The position numbers and the translations under genes were made by a program. Source: Otatea glauca (lineage: Eukaryota; Streptophyta; Magnoliopsida; Poales; Poaceae). From it: a stretch of 64,000 nucleotides of DNA. Below, in pieces: positions 20,490-32,829 of the stretch. The stretch covers positions 42,966,104 through 43,030,103 of the forward strand of contig CM070725.1 in assembly GCA_036346275.1 (NCBI GenBank), given 5' to 3'. The notes under the pieces are model-generated. The model ran no database searches. It worked only from the letters and a program-made list of their open reading frames with translations, and was not told the origin of the DNA. Positions within the stretch are counted from its first letter, which is position 1. Each line of letters begins with the position of its first letter.

Positions 20490-21341
20490 CAACCCGCATA
20501 ATTAGCCCAGGATAATAATAATAATATTATCATTACTCTGAGTTAATTATACTGATCTCGGCATATTAGCTAACAAAATATCGAGCACAACCGATATTTT
20601 ATCAGTTAATATACCGTATTCAGAGTGTTGCAGTAGAACAATAATTAGAGACTGAAATGAAAACTTATCACAATCCATTGCCACGCAGGTCTACAATTCT
20701 AGCATATTAATTATACATATATTCCAAGTACAACAAAAATATAATCCAAAAGTACTAATTACCCCAAAGACTTAGGAAGCTAATATGCGATCTATCTAAC
20801 AATATAACCTTCCTGTTAGTCCACATCCTCATAGTTTTGATCCTGTAGGTGATCCTCACCCTATGCCTCGTAGGCTAGTCCATTGGGATCCATGTTCCAA
20901 CCAGACGTTTGACCATTGAACAAATCTCTAAGCAAAGGGGAGTTAAGCAAGAGTGAGTACAAAAGTACTTAGCAAACATTAATAACAAAATGCATCATTT
21001 GAGTTTCTTCCACATCCATCTCATACATACCTTCCTCAAATCCTTTTTCGGAAAATAGGTTTTATTAAGAAAATCGGTGTTTCTAGTTTTTAATTATGAA
21101 AATGCAACTAGCACTCGTATATGAGGCAGACTTAGTTTCCGTAGTGTCCAATCCAGGAGACATGCGTGAATTCTGGATTTGACCCTGCACAAGTTTGTAC
21201 TACTTTACCCATAGTGAACCCAATTTCAGTTGTGAACCCATAATATTTATCACTAATCAGGTATTAGATCTCCAACTCTGGTGGCCAATGAGGTGTGGTA
21301 TCCTCAACTATTCCCCACGCACCCTCATCGTACCAGTTTGT
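20490..21341 (-). repeat. Degenerate LTR-like repeat, minus orientation
   Basis: No gene is present. The GAGTGAGTAC phrase near 20960 and its surroundings have a counterpart near 47190 in the LTR at 46853-49429, in the same orientation. I therefore regard this as the terminal part of a related LTR, probably Ty3/Gypsy. Identity is low. Confidence 0.4.
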
Positions 21342-22701
21342 AACATCCCAATTTTTGGCTTATTTGAATTTAAATGGGTTTTATGGATTTTTTGAATTTT
21401 TGATATTTTTCTGAAATTTATTTATTACTATTGAATATGTCCTATTATGAAAATTATTTAAATAATAGGAAAGTTTTAAAAACTTTTGCTACAATTATTT
21501 TATTGAAGTTTCTAATGTCTTAAATGATTTTAAGGAATTTTTCTATAATTTTCTTGATATTTTTATTACCTTATTTGAATTATTTTAATTATCATAATAT
21601 TTTTAAATAAAAAAGATTTGGAAAATCCCTTAGTAGTGTTGAGCCAAAACCCACTAGGGCCTAGCCCATCCTATCCCCGCACCGGCCCAAAACCACAGTA
21701 GCCCAGCCCACCTCCGCAAAACCCTAGCATCGCCGCCATCGGATCTCCAACAGACGGTGGAGGTGCGCCCGTGCAACCCTAGCGTTAGGTGGCCGTTCGA
21801 TGAGGTTTGCGTTGAGGGCCAAGATTGTGCCACGTCTCGTGAGATGGATGCCGCCGGATTGGTGACGCGTGTTCGGCCTGGATAACGTCGTCTTCGCGTT
21901 GTTGCCGTCATCACGAGTTCGGACTCCGTCGCCGCGTTCGAGTTGGATTCTACCTTGTGCACGCCTCCCTAGGCTTTTAAAAGCAGCCGAGACTCCGCCC
22001 CAATGTTCCCTGTGCTCTGCCGCTTCGTTTGCCCGCTTTACATCGCCCGAGTCGCCGTCATCTGCTCGTGAGAGCTCGTCATTGTTACTGTGAGTGCCCC
22101 CGCGTTGTTTCTTCGTTTTCGTCGGCGTCGAGCCATCTTCGTCGTAACCAAGGTCGGATCTGGAATCGTCGCATCGAGATCTCCCAGAACCGCAAGACCA
22201 AGTCGCCGAGGAAGCGCCAAATCACCGCCGGGTCCATCATCTTCTGACGCACCGGTAAGACGCCGCCACCGCGCCATTGCCACCTTCGCATGCTTCCTCG
22301 ATCGTCAAATCTACGGTTGACCGCTTAGATTTCTTCGCATGTTGTGCACCGGATCTGCCGCGTGTCCGCATCATCGCCATAAGCCGACCATCCGATCTGG
22401 TGTGAGGTTTTGGCGTTAGCTTGATGTCAGCGCTGACATCAGCCGGTGCACCGCACAATGCTAAGGGTCCACAGTGGACCCAAGCTGAGAGGTGAACTGA
22501 TTCCATGCACTGGCCACGTGTCAGTGCCGGGGCATGCTAACGTTAGTATAAAAATAATTTAGTAAATTTGGTATTTAATATTTTCTAATTTTCCTATTTA
22601 TCAGATCTTTTGTGAGCCTATTCTCCCTCATACGAGCTCCAATAGAGGCGATTCAAATTTTTAAAAATTGTAAAATTGAGATCTATTTACCTTTCTACTA
22701 A
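21342..22701 (+). repeat. Degenerate LTR, 5' portion, plus orientation
   Basis: It starts TGTAACATCCCAATTTTTGG, a common LTR opening in grasses. A TTTTAAAAGC box near 21977 precedes a GC-rich leader-like zone, as in an LTR promoter. Near 22634-22690 the phrase CCTCATACGAGCTCCAATAG and the following bases match, inverted, the sequence at 48110-48185. Copia element A then begins, so the rest of this LTR is cut off. The small GC-rich open frames here are not genes. Confidence 0.5.
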
Positions 22702-23362
22702 TGTAAGTTTAAGCTCCTTTTGGTTTTGGTGATTGGTTTTTGTAATTGATGTTTAATTATTATTTAATGATAAATCTAATTATTGTGAGACTAATCATTA
22801 TCAAGATTATTTTTTATTAGTTTCAATTGGATAAAATGGTGAAAGCCAAAGTCTCATTTGGATGAAAAATGGAAACCCCAAAGGTATGCATCGTTACAAC
22901 TCTATTATTTCTAAAACATACTTTTTGATTCTAATAGTTGAAGGTGAACAACCCTAGATGATAGCTCAACCTTAATGCATTAGTACAAAGAATTTCACTG
23001 TTGCTCTCCATTTGAAAGACCATGTGCACATCTTAAGGTTGAGACTATGTGGTGTTCACCCGACTAGTGCTGCTGACCAGTTTGCAGTACTGTTCATCCG
23101 ACCAGTGCTGACGATCAGTTCACAACACTGTTCACCAAGCACTGCTCACCCGACCTCATCAGGTCGGTGGTATTGTTCATCAGGTCTCAATAGGATTTGT
23201 AGTACTGTTCATCCGACCTCAATTGGTCGGTGATACTGTTCATCCTATCACCTGTTCGGATTTTCCAGTTCCTTCTATGTGTTCTTTTGGTGGTTTGAAA
23301 TCTTAGGGGAAATCTTATTTGGCTCCTATTCACCCTCCTCTAGTCGTCTTTTCGGTCCTTCA
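22702..23362 (+). repeat. 5' LTR of element A
   Basis: It starts TGTAAGTTTAAGCTCC and ends TTTTCGGTCCTTCA directly before the primer binding site. The start is supported by a second copy of the same opening, inverted, at 49430-49626. An alternative start is TGAAAGACCATG near 23010. Between 23060 and 23250 the phrase TACTGTTCATCCGACC recurs several times as an imperfect tandem repeat. Confidence 0.6.
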
Positions 23363-23364
23363 AT

Positions 23365-23375
23365 TGGTATCAGAG
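23365..23375 (+). other. Primer binding site of element A
   Basis: TGGTATCAGAG is the standard plant Copia site complementary to the 3' end of initiator methionine tRNA and starts two bases after the LTR. Confidence 0.85.
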
Positions 23376-23439
23376 TACGATTTTGCTCTTCCATAGATCT
23401 TGACTGGTCTCTAGAGCCATAACGACTGACAAGTACTCC

Positions 23440-24990
23440 ACCAAGTTGGAGAAGGACAAAAATGACAAGAACCACAATAACAAGAAGACTCCAACGACGA
23501 CCTTACTGGCATGTGCTTTATGGCTGATGAGAATGGCATCAAGACACCATGCTCTACAGCAAGTCAGATGAACTATCTTCCTATGACAAACCTAATGATG
23601 CATTCTGTAAACTAGGAAAATTTTATGCTAGGCTAGAGCTAGGTGTATGGAGTTGCAGAAGGAAGTAGGTACCTAGACTCGGGAGTTGGCTTCTCTCATA
23701 TCTTATTCCTCCCGTGCCTCTGATGACTGATTCTCTATGTGATGCTTTGCTTATGGAGCTTGAGAATTTAAGAACTATGCATGATAGTGTGGTTTCTGAG
23801 CTTGATAATCTTAGGTTGAAGAATGTTAGCACTGATTCTGTTGATGTTGTTTCTATAAATACTAGTTTCTTCATGCTTTCACTAGTGCATCATGTAAAAA
23901 TTGCCCTAAATTGCTTGCTGAAATCGATACCATGAGTAGTCCCATAAGAAGCTATCTAATAGAAATGCTGAATTTGAAATGCACGCTTCTAAGAACTCAG
24001 TTAGTTTATGTGAGGGTTGTAGGCAACTAAAACTTGATAATGAATCCCTAAATATCAAGTGTGTTGAACTTGCTAAGGACTTACTAGTTAAGTCACAAGA
24101 AAGTTGCCTGCGATGTGCTGAGATTGAGGGGGACTTGGATAAAGTCCATGATGAGTTTAGAAAGAAGCTAGAGGCTCAGACCACTAGGAATAGAAATGTC
24201 AAGTGCATATCTTGTGAGGCCCTCAAGATTGAGGTAGCCGTGCTTAGGAAGAAAAATATGCGCATGCTGTTCGTTCTTCTTTGTCTGGCTCTTCTTCCCC
24301 TGTTCTTCACGTGCCTCTCTCTTGTAGGAGTGCCAGTTCCTTAACACTCTTGAGAAGTTTGGTGGAGGCAAGAAGAAACTCAATCTTATTCTAGACCAGT
24401 CCAAGATTTGCATATTTAATCAAGGTCTAGAATTTAACTTCTTAGAGCACACACAGGCACATCCTCCCACCATTGTGTGTGGCTCCAAGAGTGGAGAGAT
24501 CATGGTAGCTCTCAGGTTGAGCACCACTGTGTTTAGATCTGCTAGAATTGTCCATGTGATCTCTGATCAGAAGGTTGCTCCTCCTTCTCCTTCTGCTTCT
24601 GATAGGGCGAAGTATACATGCACCTTCTGTCAAAAGGATGGACATCTAGTAGATTTCTGCTTTAGGCGTGCTAAGGTTGCACGTCGTGACTGTGGTCGTG
24701 CTCTTAGGGGTATTCAGGGTTATCTCCAGACTCTGAGTGCTCCTAAGACACCTACAGCTTCTAGACAGGGTAGAGGTTCTCTTGTTTTTGGGCAGTGCCC
24801 AGGATTCGGTTTTCATACTATTCAATCGAGTTTTCGTCTTGGAGTTGCCCGTTGTCAGTCTCTCTGCCGTCCTTTTGATATTTCTCATTCTTTCCATCGA
24901 GATAGGTATCAGCGGCGTGAGGTGTTTCCAAGTAGGAGATTTGGGCAGCTTTACTGGGATGGTTCGACCTTTGCACAACGGTGAGCCAAC
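23440..24990 (+). pseudogene. gag remnant of element A
   Basis: Fragments in several frames show a SIRE-type gag: CFMADENG-like text near 23515, a helical segment with MELENLRTMHDSVVSELDN (23750-23815), a C(R)QLKLDNESL block and a second helical segment to about 24290. The zinc knuckle CTFCQKDGHLVDFC (CX2CX4HX4C) is at about 24621-24662. Helical spacers between N-terminal gag and the second knuckle are usual for this lineage. Stops and frameshifts are frequent. Confidence 0.7.
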
Positions 24991-25399
24991 CCAACTCTAG
25001 CTCCCAAATCTTCTGCTGGTGTTGCTTCTGGAGTTATGAGGTGATCTTTGATGAGGCTAGTCTAGGAACTAGTGATGAGGATATCACTTCTATGGATATA
25101 GACACACCTGCAAATCCATCACCTACACATCAATCGGAACACGCTGCTGTAATACAAGGATCGATTACTCGAGCTCGCGCACGTCAACTCAATTACCAGG
25201 TGAATGCGTTACTCAAGCTGCATATAAACATTTTGATGGATGAAATGTTATTTAATTCTTGTGATGATGTCCTTTGCCTTAGGAACCAGGGCGAGGAACC
25301 AAGCAAGCTAAAGTATAGAAGAGAAGTGCATGAGTTGGGTTCAGATTCAACTCCAGGACAGGGCTAACTTGTTTTCGCCGCATCGGCTGCATCCGGACT

Positions 25400-27089
25400 T
25401 GAAAGATCGAAATGGCGATCAGAGGGGGGTGAATGATCCCAAATAAAATTTTCCCCACTCAAAGTACTCCAAACACTCTTGCAATAAAAATCTAAAACAC
25501 TCAAAGATTTTCGTTCAAACAGGTGCTTCTCAGATTCGCACACCCTCCAAAACCCAGAACAATTAGACAACTATGTGTACCTCTAGCTTGCATAGATAAG
25601 AACCATGAATCATGTGAGGGGTTTTTTTAATCACGATCCTGGTTGTCAAGTGTTCAAACAAAAGAGGAATCAATTCAAAAGACTTCTTTTCTAAAAGAGA
25701 TAAAGCTAAAATACCAAAGTCTCTTTTCGGAAAAGTTAAAGCAGATTTTCAGAAATTGTCCTCAGTTGGAACAGGTGGTTGGTGAGTTTCTGTTGCTCTA
25801 AAATTTTTGGGAATTTTTGTCCCTGTGAGCAGTTGAGTATTGAAACACTCCACCAAAAATCACCTCATAAAGCTTTGTAGAATAAGAATGAAAAATAAAG
25901 CAATACAGACAGTCAGGAACTTCGATCAGAAAGTTTGAGGCTCGGTTTTCACTTCATAGCTCTCAAACGGTGCAACCAGTGGACTCAATAAATTTTATAA
26001 AGATGAATATATGAGTCCTTCACCTTCTCCAAAAAGAATCACTTAAAAATGATTTTTATATATTTTTATAAAAATCAAACACTGAGTTCTGCGCGAAGAA
26101 CAAGTTCTGGACAGATTTGCAATTTGATAAAAAAACTTGATCTCTAGTTTATCCAAGGGTGTAAGAAAGATGTAAAACCAAATTAACACCCTCAAGACAT
26201 CCTAGAAGAACAGCATTTATAAGGAGGGGAGGTAAATCCAAATTGCATAAATGTAAATTGCAAGAATATAAGTGCTGAATTTAATTGCGGAATTTAAGTG
26301 CATAATGTAAATTGTGTAATTTAAATGCGTAATGTAAATGCACAAAGAAAAGAAATGATTTGAGGAAACATTTCATTTCTGGAAGGAGAGGTTAGAAAGC
26401 CTCACATTCATGTGGACAAAGCTCAAAGGAGCATCAAAAACCTCAAAACCTTCAAGGGAAGGAGGCTACCCCTCTACCCCTATTTATACTACTCTTGGGT
26501 CACCTACCACCCTTGGATGAGTCCCTCAACCCTAGAGCACGCATCTAAGGGCTAGGATTAACCCACACACACAGCCATGCAAGGGCTAACCCAAAACCCA
26601 CACACATAACGGGTTTCTTGCACGATTTTCAAAGCATACTACCTAGACCCGCTAACCTATCAACTAGACCTCAATCCGACGGCCCTCATTGATCCACGCG
26701 GCATCTAGCTAGCATCATCTCCTTTCATTATCTTCTTGACTTGCCCGGACTCCGTCTCCGATCATCTTCCGGCGATCTCCCAACCGTCTGGACCTCCGAC
26801 GCTCCTCGCCTAGTCCCGGTCATCCTCCGCCTCACCATGACCTAGCAGCCCTGCAACCATCAAAGACAAGGAAACACATCACATAGCAATGCCCACAATG
26901 ATATGCAATAAACCCATCCAACTCATCACTACCGTGCCCATACGGCCGGTACTGCCACTCCTGGCAGAGACAACTCAAATTGCTTCATTTTGAAAATCAA
27001 TCCAAATCAAACTCAAACTTGAGCACACCTTGCTCAAATAAAGTCAAATACTCATCACAAACATGGATGGACCTCCACATGGTCCTTCA
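25400..27089 (-). mobile_element. SIRE-like solo LTR nested in the CRM-like LTR
   Basis: GGACT at 25395-25399 and 27090-27094 is a perfect 5-bp duplication. The 1690-bp insert is a minus-strand copy of the same LTR as in element B (31203-32829 and 40548-42172), beginning on the minus strand TGAAGGACCATGTGGAGG. It differs from those copies at many positions, so it is older. A minus-strand TATAAATAG lies at 26480-26488. No internal region remains. Confidence 0.9.
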
Positions 27090-27306
27090 GGACTCCGTTT
27101 GGAGCGTTCTTGTACTTCAACGAAAGCTTATCAAGTCTACTTTCCAACGGATCTAGAATCACATCAAAACTCCTTCTGAGTCGACGGGAATCGTCCAAAC
27201 AAGTGGCATAACTTTTCCAGTCCGTGTCAAAATGAGCCTTTGGCCTTGTAATAAGGAGAGCCCACTTTAGCCTACGCCCTAGGGTTCCTGGACGCACCCT
27301 TCACCA

Positions 27307-27315
27307 TATAAATAG
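27307..27315 (+). promoter_or_regulatory. TATA box of the CRM-like LTR
   Basis: TATAAATAG in the U3-like part of the solo LTR, followed about 30 bp later by the likely start region. Confidence 0.55.
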
Positions 27316-27708
27316 CCAGCCGCTGCCATTAGGAAGGTGGATTTTCTTTTAGATCAAAGATAGTAGTTGCTACTTCTTGTAATCGCGCGTGTTGGCTAAA
27401 CCACCCGAATTACTTGTCTTCGAAACCCCCCTTTTGTGATTCTGACTGAACTCGTGGTTTCAATTCTAATTCCAGTTGCTTGTTCATCTTGTTTCTTGCG
27501 TGTTCTTCGATTGCTTGCAGGGACAAAGGCCTTCGTGGTCAGGTTGATCGTGCGCCAGCAAGATCAATAACAACTTCGGGAGTCGGTGTAACGATTGCTA
27601 AGACGCATCGTCTGGGGATGGTGTAGTCAGATCGCCAATATCTTCTCCCTCCCAATCGAAACCATTCCCTCTCATCGAAAGGTCGAGACCTATCCTTGTA
27701 TCAACTAG

Positions 27709-29574
27709 ACCAGGTATCTCAGGCTCATCTCCCTTCTCCAAGATCATCTTTGTAGAGGATGAGGACGATGGAGATGATGGTGTTCTACCTAATCTAGTCC
27801 CCTCTGCATCTGAGTTGTTTCCTGATTCTATCTCTGCACCTCAAGGAGATCAGCACTTTCCTTCAAACTCTCCTGCAGCAAGTGGCTCTGATCCTACCTC
27901 TTTTGTTCATGAGGTAGAGGTCACTTCTGCTTCTGGACCTCCCTGCCATATTCAGAGACGTCATCCACCTGATCAGATGATCGATGATTTGTTTGAGCGT
28001 GTCACACGCTTAAAGTCAGACCTATCTCTCTTTCTCTCTGCTTTTGTTGCCTCCTTTGAGCTGAAGGATGTCTCTTATGCATTATCCGATGTGTCTTGGA
28101 TTAATGCTATGCATGAGGAACTTGAGAACTTCGAGAGGAACAAGGTTTGACAGTTTGTCGAGCCCCCATCTGGTCATAATGTCATTAGGACCAAGTGGAT
28201 GTTCAAGAACAAGCAAAGTAAGGATGGGGTGTCGTTAGGAACAAGGCTAGGCTAGTTGCAGAGGGCTTTTTCTCAGGTCGAGGGTCTTGACTTTGAGGAG
28301 ACCTTTGCTCATGTAGCTAGACTAGAGACTATTAGGATCCTGCTTGTATTTTCGGCATCCAAGGGTTTCAAGCTTTATCAAATGGATGTCATGAGTGCAT
28401 TCCTCAATGGATATATTGAGGAAGATGTGTATGTTAGGCAGCCTCTAGGATTCGAGAACGCCAAATACCCTCGAAAGCTTTATATGGACTTAAGCAGGGC
28501 CCAAGAGCTTGGTATGAGAGGCTTATGTCCTACCTTCTTAGTCATGGTTTTAAGATGGGTATAGTAGACAAGGCTCTATTCATCAAACAAGATGATTCTC
28601 ATTTTCTCCTTGTCCATCTTTATGTGGACGATATTATCTTTGGTGGCTCATCGCACTTTCTTGTGGCTCAGTTTTCAGATGTGATGAGTACAGAGTTTGA
28701 GATGAGTATGATGGACGAGTTGAGCTACTTCCTCGGCTTCCAGATCAAGCAGACTCGGGAGGGCACCTTCTTGCATCAAGGCAAATACACTCGAGACCTC
28801 CTGAGGTGCTTTGACATGTCTGACAGGAAGCCCATGATGACTCCTATGGCCACCACTGCTGTCCTCGAGCCTGATGAGGATGGTGAGCCAGTTGATCAAA
28901 AGGAGTTCCAGAGCTTGATCGGCTCCCTCTTATATCTCACTGCTTTGAGGCCAGACATACATTTTGCTATGTGTCTATGTGCTCGATTCTAGGCTTCTTC
29001 TCGCGCCTCTCACCGTCAAGCGATGAAGCGCATCTTCAGGTACCTTTGAGCTACCATTGATTATGGTATTTAGTACTTTTATTCTTTTTGTCTGTTCCTT
29101 AGAGCCTTTTTCGATGCAGACTTTGCTAGCTATAGGATAGATAGGAAGAGTACTTCTGACACTTGCAAATTTATTGGCACTTCTCTTATTTCTTGGTCAT
29201 TTTGGAAGCAGTCCGTAGTTGCACAGTCCACTACTGAGGTCGAGTACGTCGCTGCAGCTAGTTGCTGTAGTCAGGTGCTTTGGATGAGATTGACCTTGCA
29301 GGACTTTGGATTAGAGATAGAGAGTGTTTCACTTTTCTGTGATAACACTTTTGCTATTTGCATTGCTAAAAACCCAGTGCAGCACTCTAGGACCAAGCAT
29401 ATAGATATTAGATATCATTTCCTTAGAGACCATGTGGAGAATGGTGATATAGTGCTTCAGTTTGAGGAGAGTGACCACGAGATTGCTGATATCTTTACCA
29501 AGCCTTTGGATAGCTCTAGGTTTGTGGCCTTAAGAGGAGAGCTTGGAGTTGTGTGCCCTTACGGCTTCTGTTGA
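27709..29574 (+). pseudogene. Reverse transcriptase and RNase H of element A
   Basis: After an acidic linker (KIIFVEDEDDGDDGV, about 27743) the frame reaches the reverse transcriptase: WINAMHEELENFERNKV, KWMFKNKQ, YQMDVMSAFLNGYIEEDVYV, then the catalytic YVDD at 28621-28632 and GSLLYLTALRPDI near 28925. RNase H follows with STTEVEYVAAASC, CDNTFAICIAKNP, RTKHIDIRYHFLRDH and the terminal ADIFTKPLD (about 29485). Stops or frameshifts at about 28150, 28230, 28485 and 28990 inactivate it. The integrase that should precede it is missing. Confidence 0.88.
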
Positions 29575-31202
29575 TGGGGAGCTGGTTTGTATACTATGTA
29601 TTATATATATTTTTGTTCTAGTATTTCCTTTATTTTGCATCTTCTGGGTGTTATTGGGCTTATTTCTAGAGTTTTGAGTTCACTTCACTTAAATTTCTGG
29701 CATACTTTGCATGGACCTCTCATCTTATGCTATAGGTTGCTATCATGCACAATTAGTTGTTCTCTCTTCTCTCTAGGTTGAGTGCCCTCACAGTCTTACA
29801 AGTCCAGTAGGTGTTGGGCCTCCTGGGTAGACAGGGTTTGTGTGCACTCCTTAGCTTGAGATCTAGAGTCAACTTTCCTATGACAGTCTTTTGGGTAGAT
29901 GAGAGCAAGTCTGAGCCGTAGTGTTCTCTGCTATCTTTTTATGCTCTATAGCCACCTAGTTTGCAGTTTCTCGACTTCTTCTCCTTATTATGTGTTTCTG
30001 GTTTTCGATTGAGTTCATTTGGACTTTCCCTGATCTTAATTCTGCTAATAACTCAACTTGAACCAGATTTGTGCTTAAAATTGATTCACTTGTTGAGGGG
30101 GAGTTTGAGAATCTGCTTCATGTATTGCATATAGACTTTATTTTCAGTTTTATGAGCTTTGTCTATTATGCAAATGAACTAGTATTCATGCTATGCACCT
30201 TTCTATATTTCTGAAGATAATTGCTAGATTAGATATGTCCAAGTTCATTATACTTCATCATGCTAAGCTTGTAAAAATTAAAAATTCAGCTTTACATGAA
30301 AACATGATGAAACTTGTTGATTTTACTTGCTAAGTTTCCTCTCTAGGTGTATATGCCATTATTTGTGAAATTTTGGATTTCTACTAGAGTCCCTATAGCA
30401 ATTTGGGTGAAGCTAGGTTGATCCATACTAGAGCCCTTCAAATGCTCATAAATCTAAATGACTAAATGAATAAAAATTGACTCTTTTCGTACAAATTGAA
30501 CTCAACACTTTACATTCACGAGACTGCTTCCCACTGCACTTGGGATGAACTTGGAATGTATTGTGTATGACCAAGACCACTCTTTTAAGAATTTCTCTTG
30601 AGATGGTCGACAATGGCTTGAGTCGATAAATTAAAAAATACAAATAAACATTAAGTGGGTAAAGAATGCAAATAATGTCAAACATTTGCACCCCACTATG
30701 TGATTTAAAGTCTTAAAGCAAAAATTTGCATTAAAAGATGAATGAGCTCAAAGAACCTTGTATGCACAACTAGCTTTCCCAAAGTATTGAGTAGGTTGAA
30801 CTCTAGGTCTTCCATTTGATCCTTCGAATGGCTTTGCTTCTAGTTTGAAAACTATGCCAAGTGTTGCACTTGTTAAATCATGCAAAAATGACATAGTCCT
30901 CTTTGTACCGGCTAGCAAAGGTATTACAATTTGCACTTGGACATATCTTAGTTTAGCATAATCTGAACTTGTGTATCTGGGTGTCATACTTGGTCTATGT
31001 GGTCACTTGGATAATTCTCAAAGCTCTTCTAGGAAGCATTTCATGCATGCATTTTCAAAAGGGGGAAAATAGGAGAACATATACCTTCTTGATGCCTATA
31101 TTTCCAAAAAGGAGAGAAATTGTAGAAAAAACATCATTAAAAGGTAAAAATGTGAATGCATCTTGTTTCTTATGATTCTGGTGAAAACTTGCCAACTCTT
31201 AA
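29575..31202 (+). other. 3' non-coding spacer of element A
   Basis: Long AT-rich sequence after RNase H, containing GTTGAGGGGGAGTTTGAGAA near 30093, which element B also has inverted near 34134-34160. No env-like frame of convincing length is visible. It ends TTGCCAACTCTTAA, matching B's spacer about 200 bp before B's polypurine tract, and is cut by B's LTR. Confidence 0.6.
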
Positions 31203-32829
31203 TGAAGGACCGAAATGGCGAACAGAGGGGGGGTGAATGGTCGCAAATAAAAATTCCCCCAAAATACTCCAACAAAAACCTCGACAAGATCGCTCAAAAG
31301 GAATTGTGAAAAACCCGAAAAACTAGACAACTATGTGTACCCCAAGCTTGCATGGATAAGTACCATAAAATATGTGGGGATTTTTGAGTCACAATCCTGG
31401 TTGTCTAGTGTCCAAGATAAAGAGGAATCAATTCAAACTCTTGCTTTTAGAAAGGACATCAATTCAAATCACAAAAGTCACTTTCAGAAAAGCAAAAGCA
31501 GAATTCCCAGAACTTATCCTCAGTTTGCACAGGAGGTTGGTGGGTTTATGTAGCTCACAAAATTTTGAGACTTTTTCTCCCTGTGAGCATCAGAGTCTTG
31601 AAGAACTCCACCAAATTTCTCCTCAAAAAGCCTTACAGAAAAAACACGAAAAATCGAAGAACACAGTCTGGTCAAGAACTTCGAGCAGAACGTTTGGGGC
31701 TCGGTTTTCACCTCATGGCGCACAAACGGTACAACAAGTGAACTCCAAAATTTTTCTGCAAGCGGATATCAGAGTCCCGCACCTCCTCCAACAAGAATCA
31801 CTCAAAAAGGATTTTTCTATATTTTTACAAAAATCAAACACTGACTGCTGCGCGAAGAACAAGTTCAGAACAAAGTTGGAACTTGAAAGAAAAGATGTTC
31901 TCTACTCAATCCAAGAGTGCAAAAGAGATGTAAAACCATATGAACACACTCAAAACATCCAAGAACAGCAGCATTTAGAAGGAGGAGAGGCAAATCCAAA
32001 TTACTTGAAAGTAAATTATGGAATGTAATTATGGAAAGTAAATGCTGAATTTAAATTATGTAAAGTAAAGACATAATGTAAATGCATAAAATAAATTCAG
32101 AGGTGGATGAATAAAACTTTCATTTCTGGAAGGGAGGTTACAAAGCCTCACATTCATGTGGGCAAAGCTCAAATGAGCATCAAAACCTCAACACCTTCAA
32201 GAGAGGAGGCTACCCTCCACCCCTATTTATACTACTCTTGGGCCACCTACCACCCTTGGATGAGTCCTCAACCCTAGAGCACTCATCTAAGGGCTAGGAT
32301 TAACCCACACACACAGCCATGCAAGGGCTAACCCAAAACCCACACACATACCGGGTTTTCTTGCACGGTTTTCAAAGCATACTACCTAGACCCGCTAACC
32401 TATCAACTAGACCGCAATCCGACGGCCCTCATTGATCCACGCGCATCTAGCTAGCATCAACTCCTTTCCTTGTCTTCTTGACTTGCCCGACTCCGTCTCC
32501 GATCATCTTCCGCGATCTCCCAACCGTCTCGACCTCCGACGCCTCGCCTAGTCCCGGCCATCCTTCGCCTCACCATGACCTAGCACCGTCGTCCTGCAAC
32601 CATCAAAAACAAGGAAACTCCTCACATAGCAATGCCCACAAAGATGTGCAATAAACCATGCAACTCATCACTACAGCGCCCATACGACCAGATCGCCACT
32701 CTGGCAAAAACAACTCAAATTGCTTCATTTTGAAAATCAATCCAAATCAAACTCAAACTTGAGCACACCTTGCTCAAATAAAGTCAAATACTCATCACAA
32801 ATATGGATGGACCTCCACATGGTCCTTCA
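31203..32829 (-). repeat. Left LTR of element B (3' LTR of unit 1)
   Basis: On the minus strand it runs from TGAAGGACCATGTGGAGG to CGCCATTTCGGTCCTTCA, so it opens and closes with inverted TGAAGGACC. It is 1627 bp and almost identical to the LTR at 40548-42172. Minus-strand TATAAATAG is at 32223-32231. Confidence 0.92.

Larger units (their letters stand above)
25073..27703 (+). mobile_element. Solo LTR of a CRM-like Ty3/Gypsy element
   Basis: ACTAG at 25068-25072 and 27704-27708 flanks a sequence beginning TGATGAGGATATCACTTC and ending CCTTGTATCA. Removing it and one ACTAG rejoins element A's frame (DEASLGT to RPGISGS). Without the nested solo LTR it is about 936 bp. The first 300 bp are open and encode GSITRARARQLNYQV, the C-terminal tail of chromovirus Pol that runs into the LTR in CRM-type elements, and the TGATGA...TATCA ends also fit that clade. 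TATAAATAG at 27307-27315 is a likely promoter. It arose by LTR-LTR recombination. Confidence 0.8.
22702..31202 (+). mobile_element. SIRE/Maximus-like Copia element A, 3'-truncated
   Basis: A plus-strand Copia with 5' LTR, primer binding site, gag, reverse transcriptase, RNase H and a long 3' non-coding spacer. Protease and most of integrase are deleted between about 24990 and 25040, and a CRM-type solo LTR sits at 25073-27703. At 31202 the spacer stops where element B begins, before A's own polypurine tract and 3' LTR. Its RNase H and spacer resemble those of B, so both belong to one family. Confidence 0.8.

Noticed and set aside
22038..22506. GC-rich open frames on both strands
   Set aside because: They lie in the leader-like part of a degenerate LTR and contradict each other in strand and frame.
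29575..31202. Search for an envelope-like gene in the 3' spacer of element A
   Set aside because: Some SIRE-type elements carry one, but no long frame, signal peptide or membrane segment is visible here or in the matching spacers of element B.
31372..32028. 218-codon open frame, present again at 40715-41371
   Set aside because: It is antisense within the two LTRs of element B. Its length reflects recent duplication of the LTR, not selection on a protein. The older solo LTR at 25400-27089 does not keep it open.
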